Part shown: in pieces, positions 10,791 to 20,683 of the stretch
Position numbering within the stretch: the first letter of the stretch is position 1
Layout: each line of letters begins with the position of its first letter
Assembly: GCA_916610825.1 (NCBI GenBank)
Contig: OU744447.1
Location: forward strand, 1,680,146 to 1,744,145
DNA length: 64,000 nt
From: Haliclystus octoradiatus
Taxonomy: Eukaryota; Cnidaria; Staurozoa; Stauromedusae; Haliclystidae
Direction of reading: 5' to 3'
Position numbers and translations under genes: made by a program
Notes under the pieces: model-generated
The model's database searches: none
Seen by the model: only the letters and a program-made list of their open reading frames with translations
What the model was told of the DNA's origin: nothing

Positions 10791-11264
10791 AGCTTGAGTG
10801 GTATCCCCCCTTCGTTCCCCCAGCATACTGCTCCTTTTTCTGTGCATAGCAGACTATTGATTGTAACAGGAAAAGGCTGTCGGAAACGAGGGCCGGATGG
10901 GATGAGACAGAAACAGCAGAAAGGCCCAGAATGATTCGAATCACTCATTATTGACTCATTAGCGATCGAGTTTGGAAGCTTTATTTTACTTTTGTCATGA
11001 ATATCCAAAATGGAAAAGATACATCAAGGCGTGTGGCTGAGCAGCTAATAATCATCTCAAATCAAAGTGAGCTCATTCTATATTGAAATCAACAATTATG
11101 TATGTGTTATATGTATATAATGTAATGTCTAAAATCATAAATTCAGCAAAATCGAATTGCCTATGTTGTTATGCTACATTTGTTCATTTCATTAATAGTA
11201 ACTATTATTGAGATGTTCGTCCCACTAACAGCTGTACTATGTTTTCAACTCTCAACGTCCCTCC

Positions 11265-11530
11265 CGGGGGAGACCAGCATACATTGGCTATACAGGAGAA
11301 TGCCATTTAAGGGGGTGCCTTATTCCAAATTCTTGTAAAATTTTAGAGTGTCAATATAGAGATTTTCGAAATTTTTAGAACTTTTTCTTTGTTTTACTAC
11401 TAAAAACATGAAATTTTAGGGTCTCCGTCCTCACTTGCTGTGAAATTTTAGATGTTTCCTCAATTTTTGAAAATGGCAGACCCCCGTCACAAGAATATCA
11501 AAGTACCCTCCCTGGCGTCCCTCACGGGAA
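11265..11530. repeat. ~260-bp dispersed repeat, copy 2
   Basis: Second, independent member of the family at 2385-2640 and 40260-40540, with the same core (GAGATTTTCGAAATTTTTAG, ACATGAAATTTTAGGGTCTC) and the AAATGGCAGACCCCC segment. Outer ends are C/G-rich (CCTCCCGGGGG at 11262-11272). Confidence 0.6.
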
Positions 11531-12069
11531 AGGGCACTAACCCTTAATACAGTATGCGAATACTCGCAGGTACTAGGTTGAGCATTGGAATGTAAGATCT
11601 AAACAGTGTGATTTATATATATATACGTCTGTATAAATGACAAAAATGAGTATAATGAATTCTATGAATGAATAATTTAATTGATGTCTATAATAATAAT
11701 AGGTATAAAATTAAAAATATATCGGGCAATATGTATTACATTTGTGGTGTATTTGAGGTTTTTGAACTTGATTGGAGTTTCTGGGCATCATGCATGAGTG
11801 GTTCTAAATTATATAAATGCGTCATTTTGTTTGTTTTCTTTGGTTGATTTCCTCTCATTGAAAAAGGTTGTGCCCGATTTTATACTTTAAATTGTCAATT
11901 TGCTATTCGTAGAGTTGGTTTCAGTATTTATTAAATAATTTGCAGTTTATCATGATAACCAACCCTAATCCGGCCTCAACAGTATACTGTTTATTATTAA
12001 GACCTAAGGGTCTTATTTTCGAGCCCTCCCGGCCATAACTTGGCCGCAGCGTGACATGCGTCCGCTACA
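11531..12069. other. No gene recognised
   Basis: AT-rich sequence, with a TATATATATA run near 11613. No exon, RNA gene or repeat could be identified. Confidence 0.5.
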
Positions 12070-12074
12070 CTGAG

Positions 12075-13025
12075 GCTAGGGTTATATGGATGCACCGAAC
12101 TCAATTCGAATTAGGTGAGACACCGAATAGCATTAAATTCGCATTTGGGGTTAAACAGACGAACCAAATGTCGACGATCTTTAAAAACTGGCCAAAATGT
12201 CACGTGATAGGAAGTAGTTTTCTTGGAATTATGCCGCATGGTTTGAAACCAGAGTGTTTTGTTTGCATTATTTTTCATTTTCAGCGATTTTTCCGTTCTA
12301 TTTTGCCTATCTATAGTTTGAAACTTTTATGAAGTAGGAATCTCAAAGGTTGTTTGCAAGCATTTTTACGGGAGACAGTTTTTGTTCAAGCAAGGCATAG
12401 TACTCAAAGCTAATTAAATGCGAATTTCCATTAAAATAACGTATTATGATAAAAGCGACCCCAATTCTAGTGCTGATGCATTGTGATTGACTAGAAGAAA
12501 GCGTTTTTAAATGTTTTAAATCATGATTTTTGAAAACATCAGCTTCCCTGTCAGCCATCTTTCAATTATATAAACAAGTCACCATAACAACTTCCCAAAA
12601 GCGATGTTCTTTCCATCGCATTGCCATGGAAACATTCTTTAAAATGATTTATGATTTGTACATCCCCCGGTTTATTGCCATATAAGGTAAATATAGGAGC
12701 TCAGTCACGGCACCGTGAGTGGAATGTATTTAGTTCGGTGCGATGATAGCTCGCTCGCATAACGCGGCGATGAATTTAATTCATGGAGAAGAGCTCCGCA
12801 CGTCAAGGCTTGACGTGCGGAGCTAGCTTGACGCACTTAATGTTTTTTGAGGAATGTTGATGAACCGAATGATGTTATACGAAGCGCGCTATCATGAGAT
12901 TTAATTCGAATGAATGAATCAATTGAGTTCGGTGCGTCCATATAACCCTAGCCTAAGCGCGCTATCATGAGATTCAATTCGAATGAATGAATCAATTGAG
13001 TTCGGTGCGTCCATATAACCCTAGC
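12075..13025. mobile_element. 951-bp inverted-repeat DNA element
   Basis: The ends are inverted repeats: GCTAGGGTTATATGGA(T/C)G followed by CACCGAACTCAATT on the left, and the complement on the right. A 5-bp direct repeat CTGAG flanks the element at 12070-12074 and 13026-13030. The right terminal region is tandemly duplicated as a ~73-bp unit (12882-12954 and 12955-13025). A 33-bp near-perfect palindrome lies inside at 12792-12824. The 93-codon frame at 12051-12332 crosses the left end and shows no transposase motif, so the element looks non-autonomous. Superfamily not determined; the TSD length is ambiguous by one base. Confidence 0.75.
12792..12824. repeat. 33-bp near-perfect palindrome
   Basis: Arms of 16 bp (AGCTCCGCACGTCAAG and its complement) surround a single G. 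It lies inside the 951-bp inverted-repeat element and would extrude as a strong hairpin. CpG-containing and much more GC-rich than its surroundings. Confidence 0.9.
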
Positions 13026-13456
13026 CTGAGATCATAGAAGCAACAAAGTAATTTGAATAAAAATGAAATTTTACAACATGAAAATGTTTATCAAAATGAT
13101 TACGTACATGTTCAAATAAAAAAATAGACATTAGATATAACTATAGGGTAATGCTATAACATGTACATTGTAACATTGTACAGTAGTATTGTTTGTACCA
13201 TGACTGTGCTGTTTCTTGAATTTAATATCTTTTTCTGGCTTGAATCATGTCGATATCGGCTGTAGACGTCAAATAGTTTGATTTGCTTCTAATTCTTCAC
13301 GTTCACCATAACATACGATTCTAATGGATGGAAGCAATGATAATTATGATTAGTTATTTAATAAATATTGAAACGATAACCTGAAGAGGGAGGTAATATT
13401 ATTAATCATTAGAAACACTAATAATGTAACACTACCGCAATCGCACGGCTTCTCAC

Positions 13457-14386
13457 CTTTGAGTGAAGCGAATAATATCGTCTTTCAATATCAACATCTT
13501 GAAGAGTTATTCCCGTATTTCTACGAAATATAAGCCTAAAGGAAGTAATAATAAATAGTTTACAGCCGGCAAAATCAAGACAATAAAAGGAAAGGAAACC
13601 GTGAGACAAACAAATTTCTAAGGAAACCGTGAGAGTTTGTAGCGATTTCATTTGCCTATATAATTTATGTGTTTACTGCGACGAGCAATCCTGGTATCAA
13701 CATTTCAAATATGACATCAGTTTTCTAATTGAAATTTGCAGATACCATAGACAATTATAGGCAACGTCTTCGTTATCCCATAATATGAACAGGATAGCCT
13801 AAAAATCATGAAATATTTCGAATAATATGAAACTAAAAACAGCGGCGCTATGAATGGAGAAGGCATAAAAATACTTTCAGTCAGTCAATGGAAAAACTTT
13901 CATTCAATGTAAATGTAGGCTACTCAGTACTGTATCTGAATTTGAAACATTAACATAAAGATGATGCATCGTTACTTCAAAAGTACTTAAAACGTTGATA
14001 TAATATTATTATCGTAAAAGTTACCTGTGATTATATCGATCGATCCAAGTATGTTTCAAAAGTGTCAACATCCTGAAGAGTTATTCCAGTATTTCCACGA
14101 ATTATAAACCTAGACGGAGTAATAATAAAATAGTTTCAGGCAGTAAATCAAGAAAATAAGAAGTTCTGAATGTTTCCAATTATGTGAAACTAAAACAGCG
14201 GCGCTACCTTCTATGAACGGAAATGAAAAAGGGGAATAGTAATATTTATAGATAGATGGCAAAATAGACCACTAAATAACATCACAACCTATGGCTTATT
14301 ACCTTTCAATAAATCGTTCGATCTGAATATGTTTTTAAATGCCAACATCATCAAGAGTTGTTCCAGTATTTCCACGAATTATGAAC
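13457..14386 (-). other. Three tandem exon-like units of unknown protein
   Basis: Three minus-strand segments of 79, 85 and 84 nt (13457-13535, 14025-14109, 14303-14386) each have an AG acceptor, a GT donor and the same start, coding approximately (F/L)I(I/F)R(G/R)NTG(I/T)TL(Q/D)DV. Flanking intron-like sequence is also shared (AACAGCGGCGCTA near 13840 and 14192). The lengths keep one reading phase between the first two; units 2 and 3 acquire in-frame stops near their ends. It looks like an exon duplicated in tandem, with at least two copies decayed. I do not recognise the domain, and no other exon of the gene was found. Confidence 0.4.
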
Positions 14387-14534
14387 CTACAAACAAACAT
14401 ATTTATAAAAATACGACTGACCATCTTATCAGAATGATAATCCAAATAATATTTAAAACCGGCAAAATCTCTGAATAACATTTATTATATAATTAAGGGT
14501 TCTCTGAGTTGATATACTTAATTGAGACAGTATC

Positions 14535-14800
14535 CAGCCCTACCAAAGGCAGCCGTACCACTCTTTTCGTTCTAGAGAAGTGGCTCTTTTCGCTGCAAGC
14601 AGATTTTAAATGCTCTTTATTGATCTCAGCCGCGACACTTGCAGATCTATTTCAACAGTTAGATAGTACTCAGTTGATGTTTTAGATAAAGTCAAGTCTG
14701 AGTTGACGTTTGGGGAATTTGAACCTGGGGGTATTTGAGCCACAGTCGATCAGCAGATATGGCCAATTTAAAATTCGGTTGATCTGCCATCTAACCCTCC
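14535..14800 (-). mobile_element. tRNA-derived SINE, copy S2
   Basis: Same family as S1, S3 and S4: tail GCCCTACC...CCGTACC, hairpin CCACT...AGTGG (14558-14587), the 'CTCTTTATTGATCTCAGCCG' block, and the tRNA-like head at the right (A-box-like region near 14785, B-box relic CTCAAATACCCCC). The head is more degenerate than in the other copies. No clear flanking duplication was found. Confidence 0.7.
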
Positions 14801-15295
14801 CTTGCTAACCCAATCAATAACAAGTTAACAACCATATTTCATCGCAAGACAGTAAAATCTCGATAACAATAAAATATAAATAGCCTTTTATTCAAAATAA
14901 TTATGACCAAAATAAATTTCATATCGCGATCAGATGTATTGTAAAATGGATTCATAGTACTAAACATATTCCACTCAATAAACCAACGCGACTCTTTCAA
15001 GAATTTTTGAATAAATATGCATATATGACGAATCTGACTGCAAAACGAGATGTTTTTTTGTTTTTCTATCAAAGCAACTACTGCATTCATAATATTGTCT
15101 TTCATTCGACATTTGTATTTTAAAATTTGTATTTAAAGTACTCCTTGAAATATTGACAACAAGATGTAACATAATTCCAATTTCGAATTTTTATAGCAAT
15201 TTATTACAACAATAAATATAAAGTTTTGTAATGAACAAAGATACGTAATAGGGCTGCATTAAATAAAATGTATATATAGCAGAACATATCCGCTC
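14801..15295. other. No gene recognised; relative of 25441-25930
   Basis: Several phrases recur at 25441-25930 (CATATCGCGATCA, AATAAAATATA, TCTTTTATTC(A/G)AAATAATT), so this is another dispersed or duplicated non-coding segment. Short frames here show no domain. Confidence 0.45.
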
Positions 15296-15777
15296 CAGAT
15301 TTCAAACTTAATTCTAAAACGATGGAATGATTCCTTGCGATTTGATTGGTCGTTGAGCGTGTAGGTAAAAGTCGATGAAAGCACGCGGCATCCATTGTTT
15401 CAGATCTACCACTTATTTTGCGGAGGGTAAATTTCGTGCTATAGTATCCTGGAAGTTATGCTGACGCTTGCGACTCTCTCTGCTCTTTTCTGGAATAATG
15501 CAATCTAAGGGATTAATTTTGTTGCTTTTGACTGCTTTCTTACTCATACTTTGGCCCTTCTTCCTCCGCTTAACAGCTTCTGGTAAAACATTGATTTCGT
15601 TTCACTTTAACCTTATTTTTGTCCCTTGACTCAAATTGAAGTTACTAGCTGTTGTGTGGGTGAACTTCGACCCGAAACAATGCAGAGCACCGGTCAACTT
15701 GCTTCAGTTCATTTTCAATGCTCTGCTGGATAATTTTATAACTGCTTTTTTGAAATTGTTGTCCCCACTTATTATAT

Positions 15778-16549
15778 TTATTTCTCCAAGATGCCTGTGA
15801 AACATTTCAAGATTTGTAGAGCATCTCCTTCTGCATTCTCAGTGCAATCCTCATTGTACACTACCTCACCACAAACATCTTCACCTATGTCATGGGAATC
15901 ATTAATGGCATTTGGCACTGACATTGCTTGTTCTGCAGTATTACTACCTTCTTCGATTATGATGTAAGTTTGTGTCAATAAAGCATAGTAATCAGCATGA
16001 AGGGTTTCACCATGTGCTATGGTTGCATATAGCTGGCGATCTTCAGCACTGAAAATTGGGAGGAAGCTATCACTAGGAAGCTGGACATTTTTTACTGCTT
16101 CAAATTGATGCTTGCATGGGCTCCCATTACGACCAACAGGGCAGCTGCAGATCCCATAGGCAATATACACATCATAAGTCATTGTACCTGACGACGAAAT
16201 TACATGAAGTATGCCACTGTCACTATCTACTGCTGTGACATTTGCAGCAGGGACTACTTTTTTTTCTGACACCCACTTGTAGTGGCTACTAAATACTCCA
16301 TCGAAGGATCCGTTTGAAACTTTGAGAAGCTTATCCTTGTAATGGTCTTCAAAGTCATTTGTAATTAGGTTTAATAACTCAAAGACATTGTATGACTTAA
16401 CCTTAACTCTTTGTGAAACTTCTTGTTTTCATGACAAGAATCTGGGATTCAATGTAATTCTGAGTGTTGTTTCCTCTTACAGGCAATTGTGTTCTAAAGG
16501 GTGTACTCCATAAATTAACATTAGGGAATACATAACCATTCAAGTAGTT
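15778..16549 (-). pseudogene. MULE C-terminal region with SWIM zinc finger
   Basis: The minus-strand ORF 15778-16272 contains CSCPVGRNGSPCKHQ, a CxC...CxH SWIM zinc finger, at about residues 42-56. Upstream in other frames, 16403-16549 reads LPVRGNNTQNYIES, the conserved 'R-G-N-N-T-x-N-Y-x-E' segment that follows the catalytic core in MULE proteins. The frames are joined only through stops near 16400 and 16275. The region abuts the 3' end of the retrotransposon at 16550, where the codons for N-Y-L-N-G begin. Confidence 0.75.
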
Positions 16550-17027
16550 ATAGAATAGAATAGAATAGAATTTTATTTCAACCACATGATAAAAAAAATA
16601 TTTACAGACTAAAGACATTGATTTATGAAATATGATATACAGTGGTTGACGTCATCTCGTAAGCAAAATTTGCTTGTCTATTGAGAGACGCTATAGAGTT
16701 TATGAATGACATGGGTAAAAGATTAAAATAAAAATGGTGAATTTAAACTACAGTAAAGAAAATTCAAAAATTAATTGTAATTAAGAAGTTAACATACTAT
16801 ACAAAAAAAAAAAAATACAATTTAACAACATATGTAACAGTTTTTGTAAGTGCAAACGGAATAGTAGGATTTTAAAATGTTCTTTCGAATATAGTTGATG
16901 AAAGTATTAGAAGATGAATATAAATTTTCAGGAAAGGTATAAGTGAAACCATTCCAAAGTGTTGGAAATCTATAATTTGGTAATGATTGTAGCATTTTTT
17001 TAGTTACAAAAGGAACTTCAAAGACAT

Positions 17028-19700
17028 TCAACTTTCTGAATCTGGATTCCAAAAATTAAACATTGATAGTAAAAACGATGGGACAGAATCATTGGCAATT
17101 AACAGTCTATGCATTAAAGAAACCACCTTTAAATTGTATAAATCTTTGAATTTCAAGATACCTATATATTTCATCAGTGGTTCGGCATGGGATAGGTATT
17201 TTGCGTTCATTATAATCCTCACACACTTTTTCTGCAACAACTCTAACCGTGAAACATTTGCATGACCCCAGATCTCAATACAATACTCAAAGTGAGGTTT
17301 GCATAAAGAATTGTAAATTATTAATTTATGCTTCAAAGTTAAGAAATTTTTTAGACGCATTAGGGTGAAGATTGTTTTACGTAATTTGGAAGCAACAAAA
17401 TTGGCATGGGCTTTCCAACTGAGATCATCATCGATCAGTACACCTACAAATTTAATGAAATGATTCTTTTGTAGAGAACCGCAATGTTCCAGAGCATGAC
17501 CATCAAGTGCTAAAGATATAGATAAAAGTTTGGCATGGTTGAAAAGCATATATTTACATTTGTCTGGGTGCAGAGTCAAATGATTTTCGTAAAACCAACG
17601 CGCCACAGATTTCAATTCTTTGTTTATTTCATTTTCAAGGTATTCCTTGTTATTTGAGGACCATTGTAATGTTGTATCATCAGCAAAAAGGGTTACTTGG
17701 AATTTTGTTGAATTGGGTAAATCATTTATGAAAATCAAGAATAATAGGGGGCTGAGAATACTACCTTGTGGTACTCCACAGCTTATTTCACAAAAACTAG
17801 ATAAAGCTCCATCAAATAAAACTGCTTGCCTCCTATTAGACAGGTAATTGGTCATCCATTCAAATTCGATCCCATGCAAACCATAATGATTCAACTTCTG
17901 TAAAAGAATGTCATGAGAGACTGTATCAAAAGCTTTTTTGATGTCGAGAAATATAGCACATTGATATTTTGAACGTTTTGAAGAAAAAATATTGTTTAAA
18001 AAGTTAAGTAAGCAATGACTTGTGGAAAAATATTTACGAAAACCAAATTGGTCATTAGTAAGGAAAATGGTGTTGAAATAGGTATACAATTGAAAATAAA
18101 CAACCTTTTCTAAAATTTTTGAAGTGCACAATAGTGAAATTAGTCTATAATTAGAAAATTCTTTGCTGTTTCCTGATTTGAAAAGAGGTATTACTTTAGC
18201 AATTTTGAAAGAATCTGGAAAGTAGCCGGTGCGAAGGGAAATGTTCACAAGAAATGTAAATGGTGGGATTAAAACATCTTTAACGTGTTTCAGCAATGAG
18301 CTAGATATTTCATCTATACCAGTACTGGACTTTGATTTAAGATTGGACACAATTTTCTCCACAGCAAATTTAGTAACATGTTTTAATTTGAATGAATTAC
18401 CATCGTTTTTTGGGAGAAATTGTGCAAAATTGGAAGATCCTGGAAAACTATTTGTAAGGGATTTTCCAACGTTGATAAAAAAACTGTTGAAATGCTTAGC
18501 AATCTTATGTTTTTCATGAATTTCTTTATTGTTCAAATTAAAAAAGTTTGGATATCTATTTTTGTTTTTGTTTCTACCAAGAATTTCATTTGTGGCCTTC
18601 CAAATCGACTTGATGTTGTCTTTGTTTTCATCATAGAAAGTATTCCAATAAATAGTCTTACTTTTTCTAATTAATTTGTAATACAATTTGTTGTATGAAT
18701 CATAGAGTGCCTTTACATTGATATTTCTTGTTCTGGTCCATTTGTTGTATAAAAATTGTCTTCTCTTGCGAGAGATGAGCAAACAAGGTGTTAACCATGG
18801 GTTTAGCCTGTGCGTTCTCCTATTAGAAGGCTTATTGATCACAGGACAAGCAGTTTCAAGACAAGTGTTGATGTTAGACTCAAATTTTTGAAAAGAATCA
18901 ATTGGTGTGTCAGGTAAATACCAATCACAGAGAGAAAGCAAATGCTTGAAATGTGCCATGTTATTTGGACCCATAGCACGAAAAGATATTTTCTGCAAAG
19001 GGGTACTGTGGTTGCCAATTGATATAAAAGGGCAAAAATGATCAGAAATATCTGATGTGATAACACCGCTGGAAATAGAATGCCTTGAATTTGTGAAGAT
19101 ATTGTCTATTAATGTGCAGGATTTTTGTGTTAAACGTGTAGGTTTATAAATCAATGGAAATAATTTAAAATCAAATAATGAATCCATGAGATATTGGGAT
19201 TTACATGAAGAAACAAGAAGATCAGTGTTGAAATCACCTAACATAAAAACAGTCTTTTTTCTAGTTTTATTCAAAATGCTTTTCAAAGTATCAAGAGATT
19301 TTGAAAGTATTGCTTTAGGTGGGATATAAATCGACAAAATAAATAAAGAAGGAGTTTCAATTGTAAAGCATTCAAGGTCGTCACTGATAATTGTAAGGCT
19401 ATCACAGACAGAAAAAGTGAGTGAGTCATGAACAGCAAAACCTACCCCACCACCTCTCCTATTTGGTCGTTCTTTACAAACAAAATTGTAATTGGGAATA
19501 AAAGTGGCTCCTTCTTGCCAGATTTCTTGCAATGCCAAGATTTTTATGTAGGTCTGGGATAGAAATTCCGAAAGTTTGTCATGATTTTTTAATATGCTAC
19601 GAACATTTTGAGAACCAAGAGTAAGATGTTTATGATCAACATCATCCAGGGCAAGATAGCCTAACTGGGTGATTGAAGGTAAGCCTACTGTATCAACCAT
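17028..19700 (-). CDS. Retrotransposon ORF2: endonuclease and reverse transcriptase
   Basis: This 890-codon uninterrupted frame starts with an AP-like endonuclease at residues ~25-230: NVRSIL, LQEIW (catalytic Glu), RGGGVGFAV, LGDFNTDLL and the SDISDH terminus. The reverse transcriptase follows at about 430-720: FLDIKKAFDTV, GVPQGSILSPLLF and the catalytic FADDTTL. One conserved position differs: NYRLISLLC has Leu where nearly all relatives have Pro (NYRPISLL). The frame stops at 17028, but the expected C-terminal tail (ESRFRKL..., LWNGF..., SYYSVC) continues in another frame at 16822-17042. The shift lies near the TTTTT run around 17049-17053, so one base appears missing and about 76 codons are out of frame. 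ORF1 lies 50 bp upstream. Confidence 0.9.
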   Translation of the reverse strand: MVDTVGLPSITQLGYLALDDVDHKHLTLGSQNVRSILKNHDKLSEFLSQTYIKILALQEIWQEGATFIPNYNFVCKERPNRRGGGVGFAVHDSLTFSVCDSLTIISDDLECFTIETPSLFILSIYIPPKAILSKSLDTLKSILNKTRKKTVFMLGDFNTDLLVSSCKSQYLMDSLFDFKLFPLIYKPTRLTQKSCTLIDNIFTNSRHSISSGVITSDISDHFCPFISIGNHSTPLQKISFRAMGPNNMAHFKHLLSLCDWYLPDTPIDSFQKFESNINTCLETACPVINKPSNRRTHRLNPWLTPCLLISRKRRQFLYNKWTRTRNINVKALYDSYNKLYYKLIRKSKTIYWNTFYDENKDNIKSIWKATNEILGRNKNKNRYPNFFNLNNKEIHEKHKIAKHFNSFFINVGKSLTNSFPGSSNFAQFLPKNDGNSFKLKHVTKFAVEKIVSNLKSKSSTGIDEISSSLLKHVKDVLIPPFTFLVNISLRTGYFPDSFKIAKVIPLFKSGNSKEFSNYRLISLLCTSKILEKVVYFQLYTYFNTIFLTNDQFGFRKYFSTSHCLLNFLNNIFSSKRSKYQCAIFLDIKKAFDTVSHDILLQKLNHYGLHGIEFEWMTNYLSNRRQAVLFDGALSSFCEISCGVPQGSILSPLLFLIFINDLPNSTKFQVTLFADDTTLQWSSNNKEYLENEINKELKSVARWFYENHLTLHPDKCKYMLFNHAKLLSISLALDGHALEHCGSLQKNHFIKFVGVLIDDDLSWKAHANFVASKLRKTIFTLMRLKNFLTLKHKLIIYNSLCKPHFEYCIEIWGHANVSRLELLQKKCVRIIMNAKYLSHAEPLMKYIGILKFKDLYNLKVVSLMHRLLIANDSVPSFLLSMFNFWNPDSES

Positions 19701-19750
19701 AATTTATCAAATATAGAAACATAGAAAAAAATAAAATTAGTAAAGTAAAA

Positions 19751-20488
19751 TTAATTAAAAGTAAACAGCTCATCATCACTTATCTCCAAGATATTTCCCT
19801 CCAAATTTTTCACGTAAACCTTTAGATCATAAGACCATGCAGCAAGGAGTTTCCCATCTCTCCTCAATTGGCGGCATTTATAAAACAGATTGGACGTTTC
19901 TTTGGTTAAATTTTCAGAGACAAATATGCCTGTGGACTTCAAATTTCTCCTTGATGAGTATATTGCTCTCCTTGTCCAGATGTTTGAAAAAGTTACAGCA
20001 ACTAGCTCACTTTGGAAGCCATTATTGTTTTGCATATTGTTGTTGGACCCAGACTGCTCTGCTGATCTGTGATTCTTTCGCAATAATACTGATTTCGAAA
20101 TTTCTGATTGCTGGATTTCAACTCCAAGTTTATCTGAGGCAATTTCTATAATTATATTTTTCGCTTCTATATTATTTCCGTGATGGTTTATGCCAGAAAA
20201 TTTTAACGTATTCATGTTGCTGTGACGAATTTGTTTGGTTGAAGCAGCTTTCAGACGCTCAATATCTTTGTCTTGCTTTAGAATTTGAGAATGAAGGCCC
20301 TGGATGCTCATTTCTTGCTTCAGTACCGTTTCTTTCAGTTGGTTTACTTCAAATTGCAAGTCCTTAACTGCATCGAGAATGACTTCTTTTAGAACCTCTT
20401 TGAAAATATCGGATTTAATGGCTTTCATCATCTCCTTTTGTGTTGCAGACACGTGAGTTTCATCTTTTTTTGAATGTGTTGATGTCAT
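19751..20488 (-). CDS. Retrotransposon ORF1 protein
   Basis: 245 residues. Residues ~25-85 form a coiled coil (FEVNQLKETVLKQEMSIQGL and ILKQDKDIERLKAA). Residues ~95-180 look like the RRM-like domain of L2/CR1/L1 ORF1 proteins, opening LKFSGINHHGNNIEAKNI, and the C-terminal domain includes TSNLFYKCRQLRRDGKLLAA and a final 'VYVKNLEGNI' strand. Such proteins trimerise through the coil, bind the element's RNA and are required for retrotransposition. The frame is uninterrupted and starts at the first ATG after the 5' leader. Confidence 0.85.
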   Translation of the reverse strand: MTSTHSKKDETHVSATQKEMMKAIKSDIFKEVLKEVILDAVKDLQFEVNQLKETVLKQEMSIQGLHSQILKQDKDIERLKAASTKQIRHSNMNTLKFSGINHHGNNIEAKNIIIEIASDKLGVEIQQSEISKSVLLRKNHRSAEQSGSNNNMQNNNGFQSELVAVTFSNIWTRRAIYSSRRNLKSTGIFVSENLTKETSNLFYKCRQLRRDGKLLAAWSYDLKVYVKNLEGNILEISDDELFTFN

Positions 20489-20683
20489 TTTCTTCGTAAG
20501 TTGTTATCAAAAATCAGTAATTAGCATATACTAGCAGTAAAGATTACAATTTCATAGCAAGATATGTGAAGTTAAAATAGATTATTGACCAGTACTGATC
20601 ATAAATTCTCAAAAACACGGAGGTAGTTAAAACACGTCCGTGCCCTTCACAAGATTTCGCAATATGTTAGTTAGTTAGTTCGC

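Larger units (their letters stand above)
16551..20683 (-). mobile_element. Near full-length L2/CR1-like non-LTR retrotransposon (~4.13 kb)
   Basis: Contains ORF1, ORF2 and a 3' UTR ending in AATAAAATTCTATTCT with about four ATTCT units at 16551-16572, the terminal microsatellite typical of L2/CR1 elements. Comparison with the reading frame of the MULE it disrupts places the 5' junction near 20683 and the 3' junction at 16550/16551, with a target duplication of only about 4-5 bp (AACT-like). Extra AACTAAC repeats sit just inside the 5' end. The element is almost intact and probably young. The superfamily call is by ORF architecture and motifs. Confidence 0.85.

Noticed and set aside
15204..15395. 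Small conserved protein shared with 22682-22966 (RSTTNQ, ARNHSIVLE)
   Set aside because: Both frames are the two arms of the MULE inverted repeat read in opposite directions; no other evidence of coding.
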